64,000 nt of DNA. It comes from Rhodospirillales bacterium URHD0017. GTDB taxonomy: Bacteria > Pseudomonadota > Alphaproteobacteria > Reyranellales > Reyranellaceae. The stretch spans positions 1-64,000 of the forward strand of contig FODP01000013.1 of assembly GCA_900110395.1 (NCBI GenBank), written 5' to 3'. This document shows, piece by piece, positions 32,334-41,204 of the stretch. Position 1 is the first letter of the stretch, and each line of letters starts with the position of its first letter. The position numbers and the translations under genes were made by a program. Under the pieces are notes generated by a model. It searched no databases. It was given only the letters and a program-made list of their open reading frames with translations, and had not been told where the DNA came from.

Positions 32334-33565
32334 TTCTTCTTCCCTTTGGAGATCACGCCGGACTGGCAGAGCTTGTCGTACTCGGCGGCACCGAGCAGCG
32401 ACTTCAGCAGTGCCTCGTTGTGCTCGCCGATCTTCGGAGCAGGTGTCTTGAGCGCGCCGGGCGTGCCCGACAGGCGCGGCACGATGGGATGCGTCGGCAG
32501 CTCGCCCATTTCCTCGTCCGGCACCTCGATCAGCGCTTCGCGCTCCAGCACGTAGTCGTCGGCCACGATCTGGGAGATGTCGTAGACCGGGCCGATGGTG
32601 ACACCGGCCTCGTCGAAGAACTTCAGGTTGGTGGCGAGATCGCGCTCGGCGATGAAGCCGCCGATGATCGAATCAAGTTCCAGGCCGTTCCTGACGCGCT
32701 CGATGTTGGTGGCGAATTTCGGATCCTTCACCAGCTCGGGGCGGCCGATCTTGACCAGCACGCGCTCGGCCATGCCCTGGGTCGAGGCCGACAGGCACAC
32801 CCAGTGGCCATCCCTGGTCTGGTAGACGTTGCGCGGTGCCGCGTTGGTCGAGCGGCTGCCGGTGCGCTCCTTCACCTCGCCGGTGAGCTTGTGGTTGGCG
32901 GCCTGTGGGCCCAGCACCGAGAACAGGGGATCGAACAAAGGGAGGTCCATCACCTGTCCTTTGCCGCCATTCATCTCGACTTCGCGCAGGGCGACCATGA
33001 CCGCGCCGTAGCCGTAGAGGGCGGCAATGGCGTCGGCGAGATACATCGGCGGCAGCACCGGCTCGCGGTCGCTGAAACCGTTCATCGAGGCGAAGCCGCT
33101 ATAGCCCTCGATCAGGGTGCCGAAGCCCGGCTTGTGGCGATAGCGGCCGTCCTGGCCCCAGCCCGAGATGCGCACGATGATCAGCTTGGGATTGATCGCG
33201 TGCAGATCGGCCGGCGCCAGCTGCATATCCTCGAGCACGCCCGGCCGGAAGCTTTCGACCAGGATCTGCGCCGACTTGGCGAGCTCGCGCACGATGGCGC
33301 GGCCGGCGTCGGAGCGCAGGTCGAGGGCCACGCTCTTCTTGTTGCGGCTATTGACCTTCCACGCCGTCTCGATGCCCTTGACGCGCCACGAGCGCAAGGT
33401 GTCGCCCTCGGGCGGCTCGATCTTGATCACCTCGGCGCCGAAATCGGCGAGCTGCAGCGTCAGCACGTTGCCCGCGACCAGGCGCGACAAGTCGATCACG
33501 CGGACCCCGTTCAGGGGCCCGCGCGCCTCGGGCGTAAAGCTTTTCTTTGCGGGTTTCTTCGTCAT
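32330..33565 (-). CDS. CaiB/BaiF-family CoA transferase
   Basis: 411 residues. The type III CoA-transferase fold is evident from GPLNGVRVIDLSRLVAGNVLTLQLADFGAEVIKIEPPEGD and KSVALDLRSDAGRAIVRELAKSAQILVESFRPG. The catalytic Asp is expected in the LPLFDPLFSVLG region by family position. It moves CoA between carboxylic acids. It is coupled by ATGA overlap to the CoA ester lyase. The start codon is unusual: the inverted repeat at 33567-33659 begins one base upstream of the ATG, so no Shine-Dalgarno is visible. Confidence 0.88.
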   Translation of the reverse strand: MTKKPAKKSFTPEARGPLNGVRVIDLSRLVAGNVLTLQLADFGAEVIKIEPPEGDTLRSWRVKGIETAWKVNSRNKKSVALDLRSDAGRAIVRELAKSAQILVESFRPGVLEDMQLAPADLHAINPKLIIVRISGWGQDGRYRHKPGFGTLIEGYSGFASMNGFSDREPVLPPMYLADAIAALYGYGAVMVALREVEMNGGKGQVMDLPLFDPLFSVLGPQAANHKLTGEVKERTGSRSTNAAPRNVYQTRDGHWVCLSASTQGMAERVLVKIGRPELVKDPKFATNIERVRNGLELDSIIGGFIAERDLATNLKFFDEAGVTIGPVYDISQIVADDYVLEREALIEVPDEEMGELPTHPIVPRLSGTPGALKTPAPKIGEHNEALLKSLLGAAEYDKLCQSGVISKGKKK

Positions 33566-33566
33566 C

Positions 33567-33659
33567 GCTGGGGGCGCGCCACTCCAGTGGCGCGTCTTCT
33601 CTTGGCTACATGGAACGCCTGTGCCGATGATCGCGCCACTGGAGTGGCGCGCCCCCAGC
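33567..33659. repeat. Inverted repeat, family B copy 1
   Basis: Perfect 28-bp arms at 33567-33594 and 33632-33659, opening GCTGGGGGCGCGCC and closing GGCGCGCCCCCAGC, around a 37-base centre. It fills the whole space between the CaiB start codon and the dienelactone hydrolase stop. Related shorter-armed copies are at 54411-54485 and 61860-61937. Confidence 0.85.
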
Positions 33660-34327
33660 TAGCCAACGTGCTTGCCGAAGAACTCCAGCGTGCGCGCCAT
33701 GGCCTGCTTGGAGGCCGCGGCGTCGTAGCTGCCGCGCTCGTCGCAATGGAAGCCGTGATCGGCCGGGTAGTCGAAGACCTGCACGTCGGGATGGAGCTTC
33801 CGGAGCTCGTTCACGTGCGTCATCGGGATGTGCATGTCCTTGTCGCCGAAATGCAGCTGGGTCGGCACCTTGGCCTTCTCGCTCTTCAGCCCGTGGATGC
33901 CGCCGCCGTAGTAGCCCGACACCGCATCAGGCTTCAGCCGCGTCGCCGCCAGCCAGGCGATGGTGCCGCCCCAGCAGTAGCCGGTGACCGCCACCTTCCT
34001 GGCGCCGCGCTTCTTCAGCTCCTCGATCGCCGCCTCGACGTCCTGCACCGGCTTGTCGAGCCCGAGCTCGGTCACGTACTTGCGGCCCTCGGCGATGGTG
34101 TCGGGCGTGTAGCCGAGCTCGATGCCGGTCTTGATGTGGTCGAAGAACCGCGGCGCCAGCGCGAGATAGCCGTCGGCCGCGAACTTGTCGGTCACCGCCC
34201 GGATGTGGTGGTTGACGCCGAAAATCTCCTGGATGACGACCACGCCGCCCTTGGCCGTGCCCTTCGGCGTGGCGAGATAGGCGCCGATCTCGCCGGCCTT
34301 TGACTTAAGACGAATATCCTCACCCAT
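33659..34327 (-). CDS. Dienelactone hydrolase family protein
   Basis: 222 residues, typical length. An alpha/beta hydrolase with the dienelactone-hydrolase nucleophile motif GYCWGG (Cys nucleophile; VAVTGYCWGGTIAWLAA), the Asp region (HFGDKDMHIP) and the His in YPADHGFHCDERGSYD. QEIFGVNHHIRAVTDKFAADGYLALAP is the family opening. These enzymes open lactone rings such as dienelactone in aromatic breakdown, though many homologues have other esterase roles. Transcription would continue through a long inverted repeat into the CaiB gene. Confidence 0.9.
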   Translation of the reverse strand: MGEDIRLKSKAGEIGAYLATPKGTAKGGVVVIQEIFGVNHHIRAVTDKFAADGYLALAPRFFDHIKTGIELGYTPDTIAEGRKYVTELGLDKPVQDVEAAIEELKKRGARKVAVTGYCWGGTIAWLAATRLKPDAVSGYYGGGIHGLKSEKAKVPTQLHFGDKDMHIPMTHVNELRKLHPDVQVFDYPADHGFHCDERGSYDAAASKQAMARTLEFFGKHVG

Positions 34328-34412
34328 GAGAAAACCTCCCGATTACCGGCGCATTGGACATGGTATTGCCGCGCCGTTCAACATGTCCCCCATCGGGGAG
34401 CGAAAGCCAGCC

Positions 34413-35036
34413 ATGTACATCCCAAAGCACTTCGAGGGCAGCGAGCCCACCGGCCGTGAGATCATGCAAGCCCACAGCTGGGCCCTGCTGATGACCACCG
34501 ACGCCGAGGGCGCGCCGATGGCGACCCACCTGTCGCTGCTCTGGCAGAACGACGGCAGCGAGCACGGCTCGCTGATCGGCCACATGGCGCGCGCCAATGG
34601 CCACTGGAAACTGTTCGAGCGCCCCGCGGATTCACTGGCGCTGTTCTGGGGCCCGCACGCCTACGTCTCGCCGACCTGGTACGCGCCGGGCCCCAAGGTC
34701 CCGACCTGGAACTACGTCACCGTGCACGCCTACGGCCGACCGCAGATCCTCGACGACACCAAGGGCGCGCTGGTCGTGCTGGCCAAGCTCGCGGCGGTCT
34801 ATGAAGGCACCGGTCCGGATGCCTGGGGCCTCGGCCGCCTGCCACCCGGCAACGCCGAGATGCAGACCAAGGGCATCGTCGCCTTCCGCATCCCGCTCAG
34901 GCGCGTCGAGACCAAGATCAAGCTGAGCCAAAATCGCGACCTGGAAGACCGTCAGCGCGTCATCGCCAGGCTCGAGGCGAGCGACGGCCAGGATGCGCAG
35001 GCCACCGCCAAGTGGATGAAGCGCGTGCTGCCCTGA
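34413..35036 (+). CDS. PaiB-family FMN-binding protein (proposed negative regulator)
   Basis: 207 residues from ATG 34413, chosen because PaiB proteins begin MYIPKHFE; an in-frame ATG ten codons earlier is possible. Split-barrel flavin-binding features include WALLMTTDAEGAPMATHLSLLW, IGHMARANGHWK and the YVSPTWYAPGPKVPTWNYVTVHAYG core. The C-terminal EMQTKGIVAFRIPLRRVETKIKLSQNR is also characteristic. B. subtilis PaiB affects sporulation and protease genes; the true biochemical role is unclear. It is divergent from the dienelactone hydrolase and coupled to the next gene (TGATG). Confidence 0.9.
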   Translation: MYIPKHFEGSEPTGREIMQAHSWALLMTTDAEGAPMATHLSLLWQNDGSEHGSLIGHMARANGHWKLFERPADSLALFWGPHAYVSPTWYAPGPKVPTWNYVTVHAYGRPQILDDTKGALVVLAKLAAVYEGTGPDAWGLGRLPPGNAEMQTKGIVAFRIPLRRVETKIKLSQNRDLEDRQRVIARLEASDGQDAQATAKWMKRVLP

Positions 35037-35629
35037 TGGCGGCGCGCGAGTTCAAGACGGCCGAGAGCTTCTACACGTGGCTTGCCAAGAACCACGGCAA
35101 GGCGGACGAGGTCTGGATCAAGATCCACAAGGTCGGCTCGGGCCTGAAGTCCATCACGCCGAAGGAAGCGATCGACGTCGTGCTGTGCTGGGGCTGGATC
35201 GACGGGCTGCGCAAGGGATTTGACGACAAGAGCTTCCTGCAACGCTACTCGCCGCGCGGCAAGAAGAGCGTCTGGAGCCAGATCAACGTCGACAATGTCG
35301 CCCGGCTGACCAAGGAAGGCCGGATGACCGGGCACGGACTGCGAGAGGTCGAGGCCGCCAAGGCCGACGGCCGGTGGGCGCGCGCCTACCGCAGCAAGGG
35401 TGCTGCAGTTCCCGCCGATCTCCAAGCCGCCATCGACGCCGAGCCCAAGGCGAAGCGCATGTTCGACAAGCTCAGCGCCCAGAACCGCTTCGCACTGATC
35501 TTCCGCACCCAGAACATGAAGACCGACGCGGGTCGACGAAGAAAGATCGAGTCCTTCGTCGACATGTTGAAGCGCGGGAAGACGATCCACCCGCAGAAGG
35601 CCGTTACTTCGCCTTCAAGAGGTCGGTGA
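35036..35629 (+). CDS. YdeI/OmpD-associated family protein
   Basis: 197 residues from the ATG overlapping the PaiB stop. Family signature: FYTWLAKNHGKADEVWIKIHKVGSG, KEAIDVVLCWGWIDGLRKGFDDKSFLQRYSPRGKKSVWSQIN and VARLTKEGRM. Homologues are annotated as bacteriocin-protection or OmpD-associated proteins, with no settled biochemistry. The last 26 bases overlap the end of the convergent phytase-like gene, so the final residues (SPSRGR) may be a late extension. Confidence 0.88.
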   Translation: MAAREFKTAESFYTWLAKNHGKADEVWIKIHKVGSGLKSITPKEAIDVVLCWGWIDGLRKGFDDKSFLQRYSPRGKKSVWSQINVDNVARLTKEGRMTGHGLREVEAAKADGRWARAYRSKGAAVPADLQAAIDAEPKAKRMFDKLSAQNRFALIFRTQNMKTDAGRRRKIESFVDMLKRGKTIHPQKAVTSPSRGR

Positions 35630-36965
35630 CCCGGAGGATGATCAGCTCGTTGTCGTCGGACTTGCCGAGCGTGCGGCCCGAGGAGAAAGGCAGGTTGTTG
35701 TCGTTGCCGACCATGATGCGATCGCCATCGATGACGTCGACATTCTCGATGGTGAAGAACGGGAAGGTGAACTTGCCGTCCTTGCCGCCCTGGCGCGCGA
35801 CCTTGTTGGGATCATCGATGTCCATCAGGTCGATGTAGCCCACCTTCTTCACAAAGCCGTCGCCGTCGGCCTGGCCGAGATCGACCTTGTAGATGCGCTT
35901 GAACCTGGCCGGCACGTTGAAGCAGTCGGGCTTGGGCGCGCCGGCGGCGCAGGCCAGCGCCGGATCGCCCTCCGTGTCGTCGCGCTCGATGATCAGCCCG
36001 CTGGTCGCGTCGATCAGGTTGAAGTCGCCGATCGCGTTTGTCGGTGCTTCCAGCGCATATTTCCAGCTCTTGCCGGTCCAGGCGCCGTTGTCGACGTCAA
36101 ACTCCAGGATGCGCAGGTAGGCCGTGCCTTCCTTGGATTCGGGCTTGCCGTCAGCCGCCACCAGCGGCCCTTCGAGCAGCGGATAGAGGAACTTGCCGTC
36201 GGCCGAGGCCGCCATGCCCTCGAAACCCTTGCTGCGCCGCACCTGAAACGTCACCGGGCCGGGCGCCGCCGGCATCACCATCGCCGGATGGTCGGGCGAG
36301 CGCACCGGCTTGCCGTCGACCATGGTCTCGAACACTTGCAGCACCTTGCCGTTCTTGTCGGTCTTGATCAGGAACGGCCCGAACTCGTCGCCGAACCACA
36401 GCGCCTCGCCGATCGGCTGGATCGATTCGATGTCGAAGTCGGAACCGGTCAGGTAACGCCTGGCCGTGTTCTCGTTGACGATGCGGAACGGCACCTTGCG
36501 GTCGGGATCGTGCAGGAAGGTCGTCGAGACGCGCTCGACCGCGCCCGTCTTCCAGTCGGGCATCACGACATGGAACATCAGCATGGCGTCGGGCGAGTTC
36601 GCCTTTGAGCCGAAGCCGTTGTCGGTCAGGGTCAGGAACGTGCCGTCCTTCATGTTCTTGATGCCCGACAGGCCCTGCACCGGCTGGCCCTTGAGCGGCA
36701 GGCTGATGCCGGTCGGGCGCGGCGCGGCCTTGTCGGACAGCGCCGAGATGCCGGGCACGCTCTCCGGCGTGTCGACCCGCTGGCCCGGCGGGCCGGCATA
36801 GCGCCCAGAAATCTGCAGCTGCTCGGGCGCATCGGCCGGCGGCGGCACCAGGGTCAGAGCCGGCAGCACGGCATGGTCCTCGAGGACGGCCGGGTACTTG
36901 GTCTGGGCCGTCGCGCCAGTCGTCAGGAGGATCGCGGTACTCGCGAACAGGAAGGGTTTCAGCAT
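35604..36965 (-). CDS. Secreted phytase-like/esterase-like beta-propeller protein
   Basis: 453 residues with a signal peptide (MLKPFLFASTAILLTTGATAQ) and GGGAG before the ATG. The phytase-like domain is suggested by LSGIKNMKDGTFLTLTDNGFGSKANSPDAM, LWFGDEFGPFLIKTDKNGKVLQ, KGFEGMAASADGKFLYPLLEGPL and IERDDTEGD. Such proteins are exported and proposed to hydrolyse phosphate esters, although activity has been shown for few. It is divergent from the tandem PhoX genes across a gap holding a Pho-box-like site, which supports a phosphate-scavenging role. Confidence 0.82.
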   Translation of the reverse strand: MLKPFLFASTAILLTTGATAQTKYPAVLEDHAVLPALTLVPPPADAPEQLQISGRYAGPPGQRVDTPESVPGISALSDKAAPRPTGISLPLKGQPVQGLSGIKNMKDGTFLTLTDNGFGSKANSPDAMLMFHVVMPDWKTGAVERVSTTFLHDPDRKVPFRIVNENTARRYLTGSDFDIESIQPIGEALWFGDEFGPFLIKTDKNGKVLQVFETMVDGKPVRSPDHPAMVMPAAPGPVTFQVRRSKGFEGMAASADGKFLYPLLEGPLVAADGKPESKEGTAYLRILEFDVDNGAWTGKSWKYALEAPTNAIGDFNLIDATSGLIIERDDTEGDPALACAAGAPKPDCFNVPARFKRIYKVDLGQADGDGFVKKVGYIDLMDIDDPNKVARQGGKDGKFTFPFFTIENVDVIDGDRIMVGNDNNLPFSSGRTLGKSDDNELIILRVTDLLKAK

Positions 36966-37044
36966 GCTTGTCTCCCGCTTGGATCGCCCGGTGCTAGCCG
37001 CGCGGCGCTACGGTTTGGCTACAGCCTTGATGAAACCCGGGGGA

Positions 37045-37066
37045 TCGTCATGGAACTGTCATATCG
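37045..37066 (+). promoter_or_regulatory. Pho-box-like PhoB binding site
   Basis: Two 11-bp direct units, TCGTCATGGAA (37045-37055) and CTGTCATATCG (37056-37066). The second has a perfect CTGTCAT and the first matches at five of seven positions. The PhoB consensus is two such units 11 bp apart. It ends 45 bases before the first PhoX gene and sits between it and the divergent phytase-like gene (gap 36966-37111). Confidence 0.55.
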
Positions 37067-37111
37067 ACGCCGGCTGGGCCATCATCCGGCGAGGGGATGG
37101 AAGGATGATCC

Positions 37112-39010
37112 ATGATTGACGAAGACGAGGGCGTCTCGGACTCCACCGAGGTCTCGATCGGCAAATTGATTGAGCGGCGCCTGTCGCGACGCGGTGCTCT
37201 GCTTGGCGCGGTCGCGGTGGCTCTCGGCGGCGGGTCGGCGTGGGCACAGAACGGCGGGCCGTCCTCCTTCACCTTCAAGGAGGTGCCGCACGTCAACGAC
37301 CCGACGCACCACGTGCCGGACGACTACGAGGTGCAGATCCTGATCCGCTGGGGCGATCCGGTGTTGCCGGGTGCCGCCGCCTACGATCCCACCAGGCAGA
37401 GCGGCGCCAGCCAGTCGCTGCAGTTCGGCTACAACAACGACTTCCTCGGCCTGCATCCGCTGCCGCTGTCTGGTTCAGGGGGTGGCAGCACGACGGGCGA
37501 CCGCTTCCTGATGGTGGTCAACCACGAATACACGAACTCCAACCTGATGCTGGCCGGCATCGGCGAGGGCCGCGAGGCGCGCCTGCGCGCCGACCAGCCG
37601 CAAGCCGAGATCGAGATGGCCGCGCACGGCGGCTCGGTGCTCGAGATCGCCCGCGAGGGCCGCCGCTGGAAGGTGGTCGACGGCAGTCGCTACGCTCGCC
37701 GCATCGACGCCAATACGCCGATGCGCATCGCCGGCCCGGCGGCGGGCGACGCCAAGATGAAGACATCTGCCGATCCCGCCGGCGCCAAGGTGCTGGGCAT
37801 GTTCAACAACTGCGCCGGCGGCGAGACGCCATGGGGCACCTGGCTGACTTGCGAGGAGAATTTCTACTTCTATTTCTCAGGCGATGGCGACAAGCATCCT
37901 GACCAGGTGCTGGCCAAGCGCTACGGACTCGGCCGCACGGTCTCCTACGCCTGGGGCAAGTACTTCGACCGCTTCAACTTCGACAAGGAGCCGAACGAGC
38001 CCAACCGCTTCGGCTGGGTCGTCGAGATAGATCCCTACGATCCGCAATGGACGCCGGTGAAGCGCACGGCGCTCGGCCGCTTCGCTCATGAAGGCTGCCA
38101 TCATGCCTTGGCCAAGGATGGCCGCGTCGTCTGCTACATGGGCGACGATTCACGCATGGAGTACGTCTACAAGTTCGTGTCGGCCAAGCCCTGGAATCCC
38201 AATGACCGGGCCGCCAACCGCGACCTGCTCGACGAGGGCACGCTCTACGTCGCGCGTTTCGACGAAGGCGGAAAGGTCGTGTGGCTGCCGCTTGTCCATG
38301 GCCAGGGACCGCTGACCGCGGAGAACGGATTCCTCAGCCAGGCCGACGTGGTGATAAACGCCCGTCGAGCCGGCGACCTTCTGAAAGCCACGCCCATGGA
38401 CCGGCCCGAGGATATCGAGCCCAACCGGGTCAACGGTCGCGTCTACGTGGCATTGTCGAACAACAGCTCGCGCAAGCCGGAAGAGGTCAACGCCGCCAAT
38501 CCGCGAGCCAAGAACGACCACGGCCACATCGTCGAGATCGCTCCCAGGGACGGCGATCACGCCAACACCGAGGGCACCTGGGAGATCCTCATTGCCTGCG
38601 GCCAGCCCGGCAAGCATGAGGGCACCAAGTATCACCCGGCGACCTCGGCCGATGGCTGGCTGACCTGTCCGGACAACGTCACCTTCGACAGCAAGGGCCG
38701 GCTGTGGATCGCCACCGACAGCGGCGAGATCGCCGGCATCGCCGACGGCCTCTATGCCTGCGACGTCGCGGGCGAGGGTCGGGCGCTGACGCGGCAGTTC
38801 TTCGCCTCACCCAAGGGCTCGGAGGTCTGCGGCCCGACCTTCACGCCTGACGACCGCACGCTTTTCCTCGCCATCCAGCATCCTGGCGAAGGCAAGGGCT
38901 CGACCTTCGAGACGCCATCGACCCGCTGGCCCGACTTCAAGGACGGCGCGCCGCCTCGGCCGGCCGTCATCGCTATCACCAGGAAAGATGGTGGGCCGAT
39001 CGGTTCGTGA
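37112..39010 (+). CDS. PhoX-family alkaline phosphatase, copy 1
   Basis: 632 residues. The Tat signal (ERRLSRRGALLGAVAVALGG...AWAQ) marks periplasmic export of a folded metalloenzyme. DUF839/PhoX landmarks are NNCAGGETPWGTWLTCEENF, RFGWVVEIDPYDP, LGRFAHEGCHHALAKDGRVVCYMGDDSRMEYVYKF, LTCPDNVTFDSKGRLWIATDS and EVCGPTFTPDDRTLFLAIQHPGEG. PhoX binds Fe and Ca and releases phosphate from many monoesters. A Pho-box-like site lies upstream. It is followed in tandem by a close paralogue. Confidence 0.88.
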   Translation: MIDEDEGVSDSTEVSIGKLIERRLSRRGALLGAVAVALGGGSAWAQNGGPSSFTFKEVPHVNDPTHHVPDDYEVQILIRWGDPVLPGAAAYDPTRQSGASQSLQFGYNNDFLGLHPLPLSGSGGGSTTGDRFLMVVNHEYTNSNLMLAGIGEGREARLRADQPQAEIEMAAHGGSVLEIAREGRRWKVVDGSRYARRIDANTPMRIAGPAAGDAKMKTSADPAGAKVLGMFNNCAGGETPWGTWLTCEENFYFYFSGDGDKHPDQVLAKRYGLGRTVSYAWGKYFDRFNFDKEPNEPNRFGWVVEIDPYDPQWTPVKRTALGRFAHEGCHHALAKDGRVVCYMGDDSRMEYVYKFVSAKPWNPNDRAANRDLLDEGTLYVARFDEGGKVVWLPLVHGQGPLTAENGFLSQADVVINARRAGDLLKATPMDRPEDIEPNRVNGRVYVALSNNSSRKPEEVNAANPRAKNDHGHIVEIAPRDGDHANTEGTWEILIACGQPGKHEGTKYHPATSADGWLTCPDNVTFDSKGRLWIATDSGEIAGIADGLYACDVAGEGRALTRQFFASPKGSEVCGPTFTPDDRTLFLAIQHPGEGKGSTFETPSTRWPDFKDGAPPRPAVIAITRKDGGPIGS

Positions 39011-39101
39011 CCGATCGTCATCAAAAGGAAACATGTTCGTCACGTAGCCATCGCTCGTCCGGGTCTACCTCCGGCCGCAAAGTCGGCCAGAGGAGATTGG
39101 G

Positions 39102-41045
39102 ATGGACCTGCGCAGCACCGGAAACGTCGACCCCGAGGATATCGGCTCGAACCCCAGCACCGAGCCCACGATGGGCGAGCTGATCGAACGGCGCCTCAGC
39201 CGGCGCGACGCGATGCGCGGCCTCCTGGGCGCGGGCGCGGCGGCGGCCTTCAGCCAGGTGCCGACGCCGGCGTCGGCTGAGGCCGGCGGACCCTCGTCGC
39301 TCACCTTCAAGGAACTGGCCCACACGCTCGACGCCGACCAGCACGTGGCCGAGGGCTACGCCACGCAGGTGCTGATCCGCTGGGGCGATCCCGTGGCCGC
39401 CGGCGCGCCTGCCTTCGACCCGGCCAACCAGACCGGCGCCGCACAGGAGAAGCAGTTCGGCTACAACAACGACTATCTCGGCCTGCATCCGCTGCCCCTG
39501 TCTGGTTCAGGGGGCGGCGGCCACGGCAACGACCGCTTCCTGATGGTCGCCAACCACGAGTACATCAACTCGAACCTGATGTTCGCCGGGTTGGGTGCCG
39601 CGCGCGATGCCAACCTCAAGACCTCCAAGGCCCAGGTCGAGGTCGAGATGGCAGCGGTCGGCGGCGCGGTGATCGAGATCGCGCGCGAAAACGGCGGTTG
39701 GTCGGTCGTGCTCGACAGCAAGTACGCCCGCCGCATCAGCGCCAACACGCCGATGGACGTCTCCGGCCCCGCTGCCGGCCACGACCTCATGAAGACGTCG
39801 GCTGACCCCAGCGGCCGCAAGGTGGTGGGCACGCTCAACAACTGCGCCGGCGGCAGCACGCCCTGGGGCACCTGGCTCACCTGCGAGGAGAATTTCGACG
39901 TCTATTTCGGCGGCGACAGTTCCAAGCTGCTCCTGCCGGAGATGCAGAAGCGCTACGGCGTCGGCCGCGCCCCCGGCTATGGCTGGTTTCGCCATGTCGA
40001 CCGCTTCGATCTCGGCAAGGAGGCCAACGAGCCCAACCGGTTCGGCTGGGTGGTCGAGATCGATCCGTACGACCCGGCGGCCGCGCCGGTGAAGCGCACC
40101 GCGCTCGGCCGCTTCAAGCATGAAGGCTGCACCTATGCGATCGCCAAGGACGGCCGCGTGGTCTTCTACAGCGGCGACGACGAGCGCTTCGACTATGTCT
40201 ACAAATTCGTCACCAGCCGGCCGTGGAGCCCCAACGACCGCGCCGCCAACAAGGACCTGCTGGACGACGGCACGCTTCATGTCGCGCGCTTCGATGCCGA
40301 CGGCAAGGTGCAGTGGCTGCCGCTGGTGCAGGGGCAGGGCCCGCTGACGGCGGAGAACGGTTTTGCCACCCAGGGCGACGTCGTGATCAAGGCGCGCCTG
40401 GCCGCCGACCTCCTGAAGGCGACGCCGATGGACCGGCCCGAGGACATCGAGACCAATCCGGTGAACGGCCACGTCTATGTCGTGCTGACCAACAACAGCC
40501 AGCGCAAGTCCGACCAGGTCGACCGCGCCAACCCGCGCGCCGCCAACGATCACGGCCATATCCTCGAGATCGCGCCCAAGGACGGCGACCACGGCAACAG
40601 CGAGGGCGCCTGGTCGATCTTCCTGTTGGCCGGCAAGCCCGGCCAGGATGCCGGCGCGCGCTATCACCGCGCGACGTCGGACAATGGCTGGCTGTCGTGC
40701 CCCGACAACATCGCCTTCGACAGCAGGGGCCGCATCTGGATCGTGACCGACGGTGCGCCGACCGCGGCCGGCATCGCCGACGGCGTCTATGGCGCCGACA
40801 CGACGGGCTTCGGCCGGGCGCTGACCCGCTGCTTCTACCAGGCGCCGACCGGCGCCGAGGTCTGCGGCCCGATCTTCACGCCCGACGACACGACGTTCTT
40901 CATCGCCGTCCAGCATCCGGGCGAGGACAGCGGTTCGACCTTCGAGAAGCCGTCGACGCGCTGGCCGGATTTCAAGGACGGCATGCCGCCCCGGCCGGCG
41001 GTCGTGGCGATCACCAAGAAGGGCGGCGGCGCGATCGGGTCGTAG
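39102..41045 (+). CDS. PhoX-family alkaline phosphatase, copy 2
   Basis: 647 residues with AGAGGAG 9 bases upstream and its own Tat signal (ERRLSRRDAMRGLLGAGAAAAF...ASAEAGG). It is collinear with copy 1 through all motifs (NNCAGGSTPWGTWLTCEENF, LGRFKHEGCTYAIAKDGRVVFYSGDDERFDYVYKF, EVCGPIFTPDDTTFFIAVQHPGED). The two arose by duplication and have diverged moderately. Only 91 bases separate them, with no clear promoter, so they may share a transcript. Confidence 0.88.
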   Translation: MDLRSTGNVDPEDIGSNPSTEPTMGELIERRLSRRDAMRGLLGAGAAAAFSQVPTPASAEAGGPSSLTFKELAHTLDADQHVAEGYATQVLIRWGDPVAAGAPAFDPANQTGAAQEKQFGYNNDYLGLHPLPLSGSGGGGHGNDRFLMVANHEYINSNLMFAGLGAARDANLKTSKAQVEVEMAAVGGAVIEIARENGGWSVVLDSKYARRISANTPMDVSGPAAGHDLMKTSADPSGRKVVGTLNNCAGGSTPWGTWLTCEENFDVYFGGDSSKLLLPEMQKRYGVGRAPGYGWFRHVDRFDLGKEANEPNRFGWVVEIDPYDPAAAPVKRTALGRFKHEGCTYAIAKDGRVVFYSGDDERFDYVYKFVTSRPWSPNDRAANKDLLDDGTLHVARFDADGKVQWLPLVQGQGPLTAENGFATQGDVVIKARLAADLLKATPMDRPEDIETNPVNGHVYVVLTNNSQRKSDQVDRANPRAANDHGHILEIAPKDGDHGNSEGAWSIFLLAGKPGQDAGARYHRATSDNGWLSCPDNIAFDSRGRIWIVTDGAPTAAGIADGVYGADTTGFGRALTRCFYQAPTGAEVCGPIFTPDDTTFFIAVQHPGEDSGSTFEKPSTRWPDFKDGMPPRPAVVAITKKGGGAIGS

Positions 41046-41204
41046 CTGGGGCCGCGCGAGAAGTTTTAATTAACTAACGCCCACGAATGGCGCCGCACTC
41101 GGAATGCATCTTTCGGTCTTGCACCAGCCAGGAGCCACAAATCGTAGGCTGTTGACTCTCGACGAGAGCTACACTCGACGGCCGTCTCCACGCGACGTCG
41201 ACGG

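Noticed and set aside
39017..39043. Possible second Pho box between the PhoX genes (GTCAT and GTCAC 22 bases apart)
   Set aside because: The spacing is two helical repeats but the middle 11-bp unit is missing and the cores are incomplete; too weak to claim.
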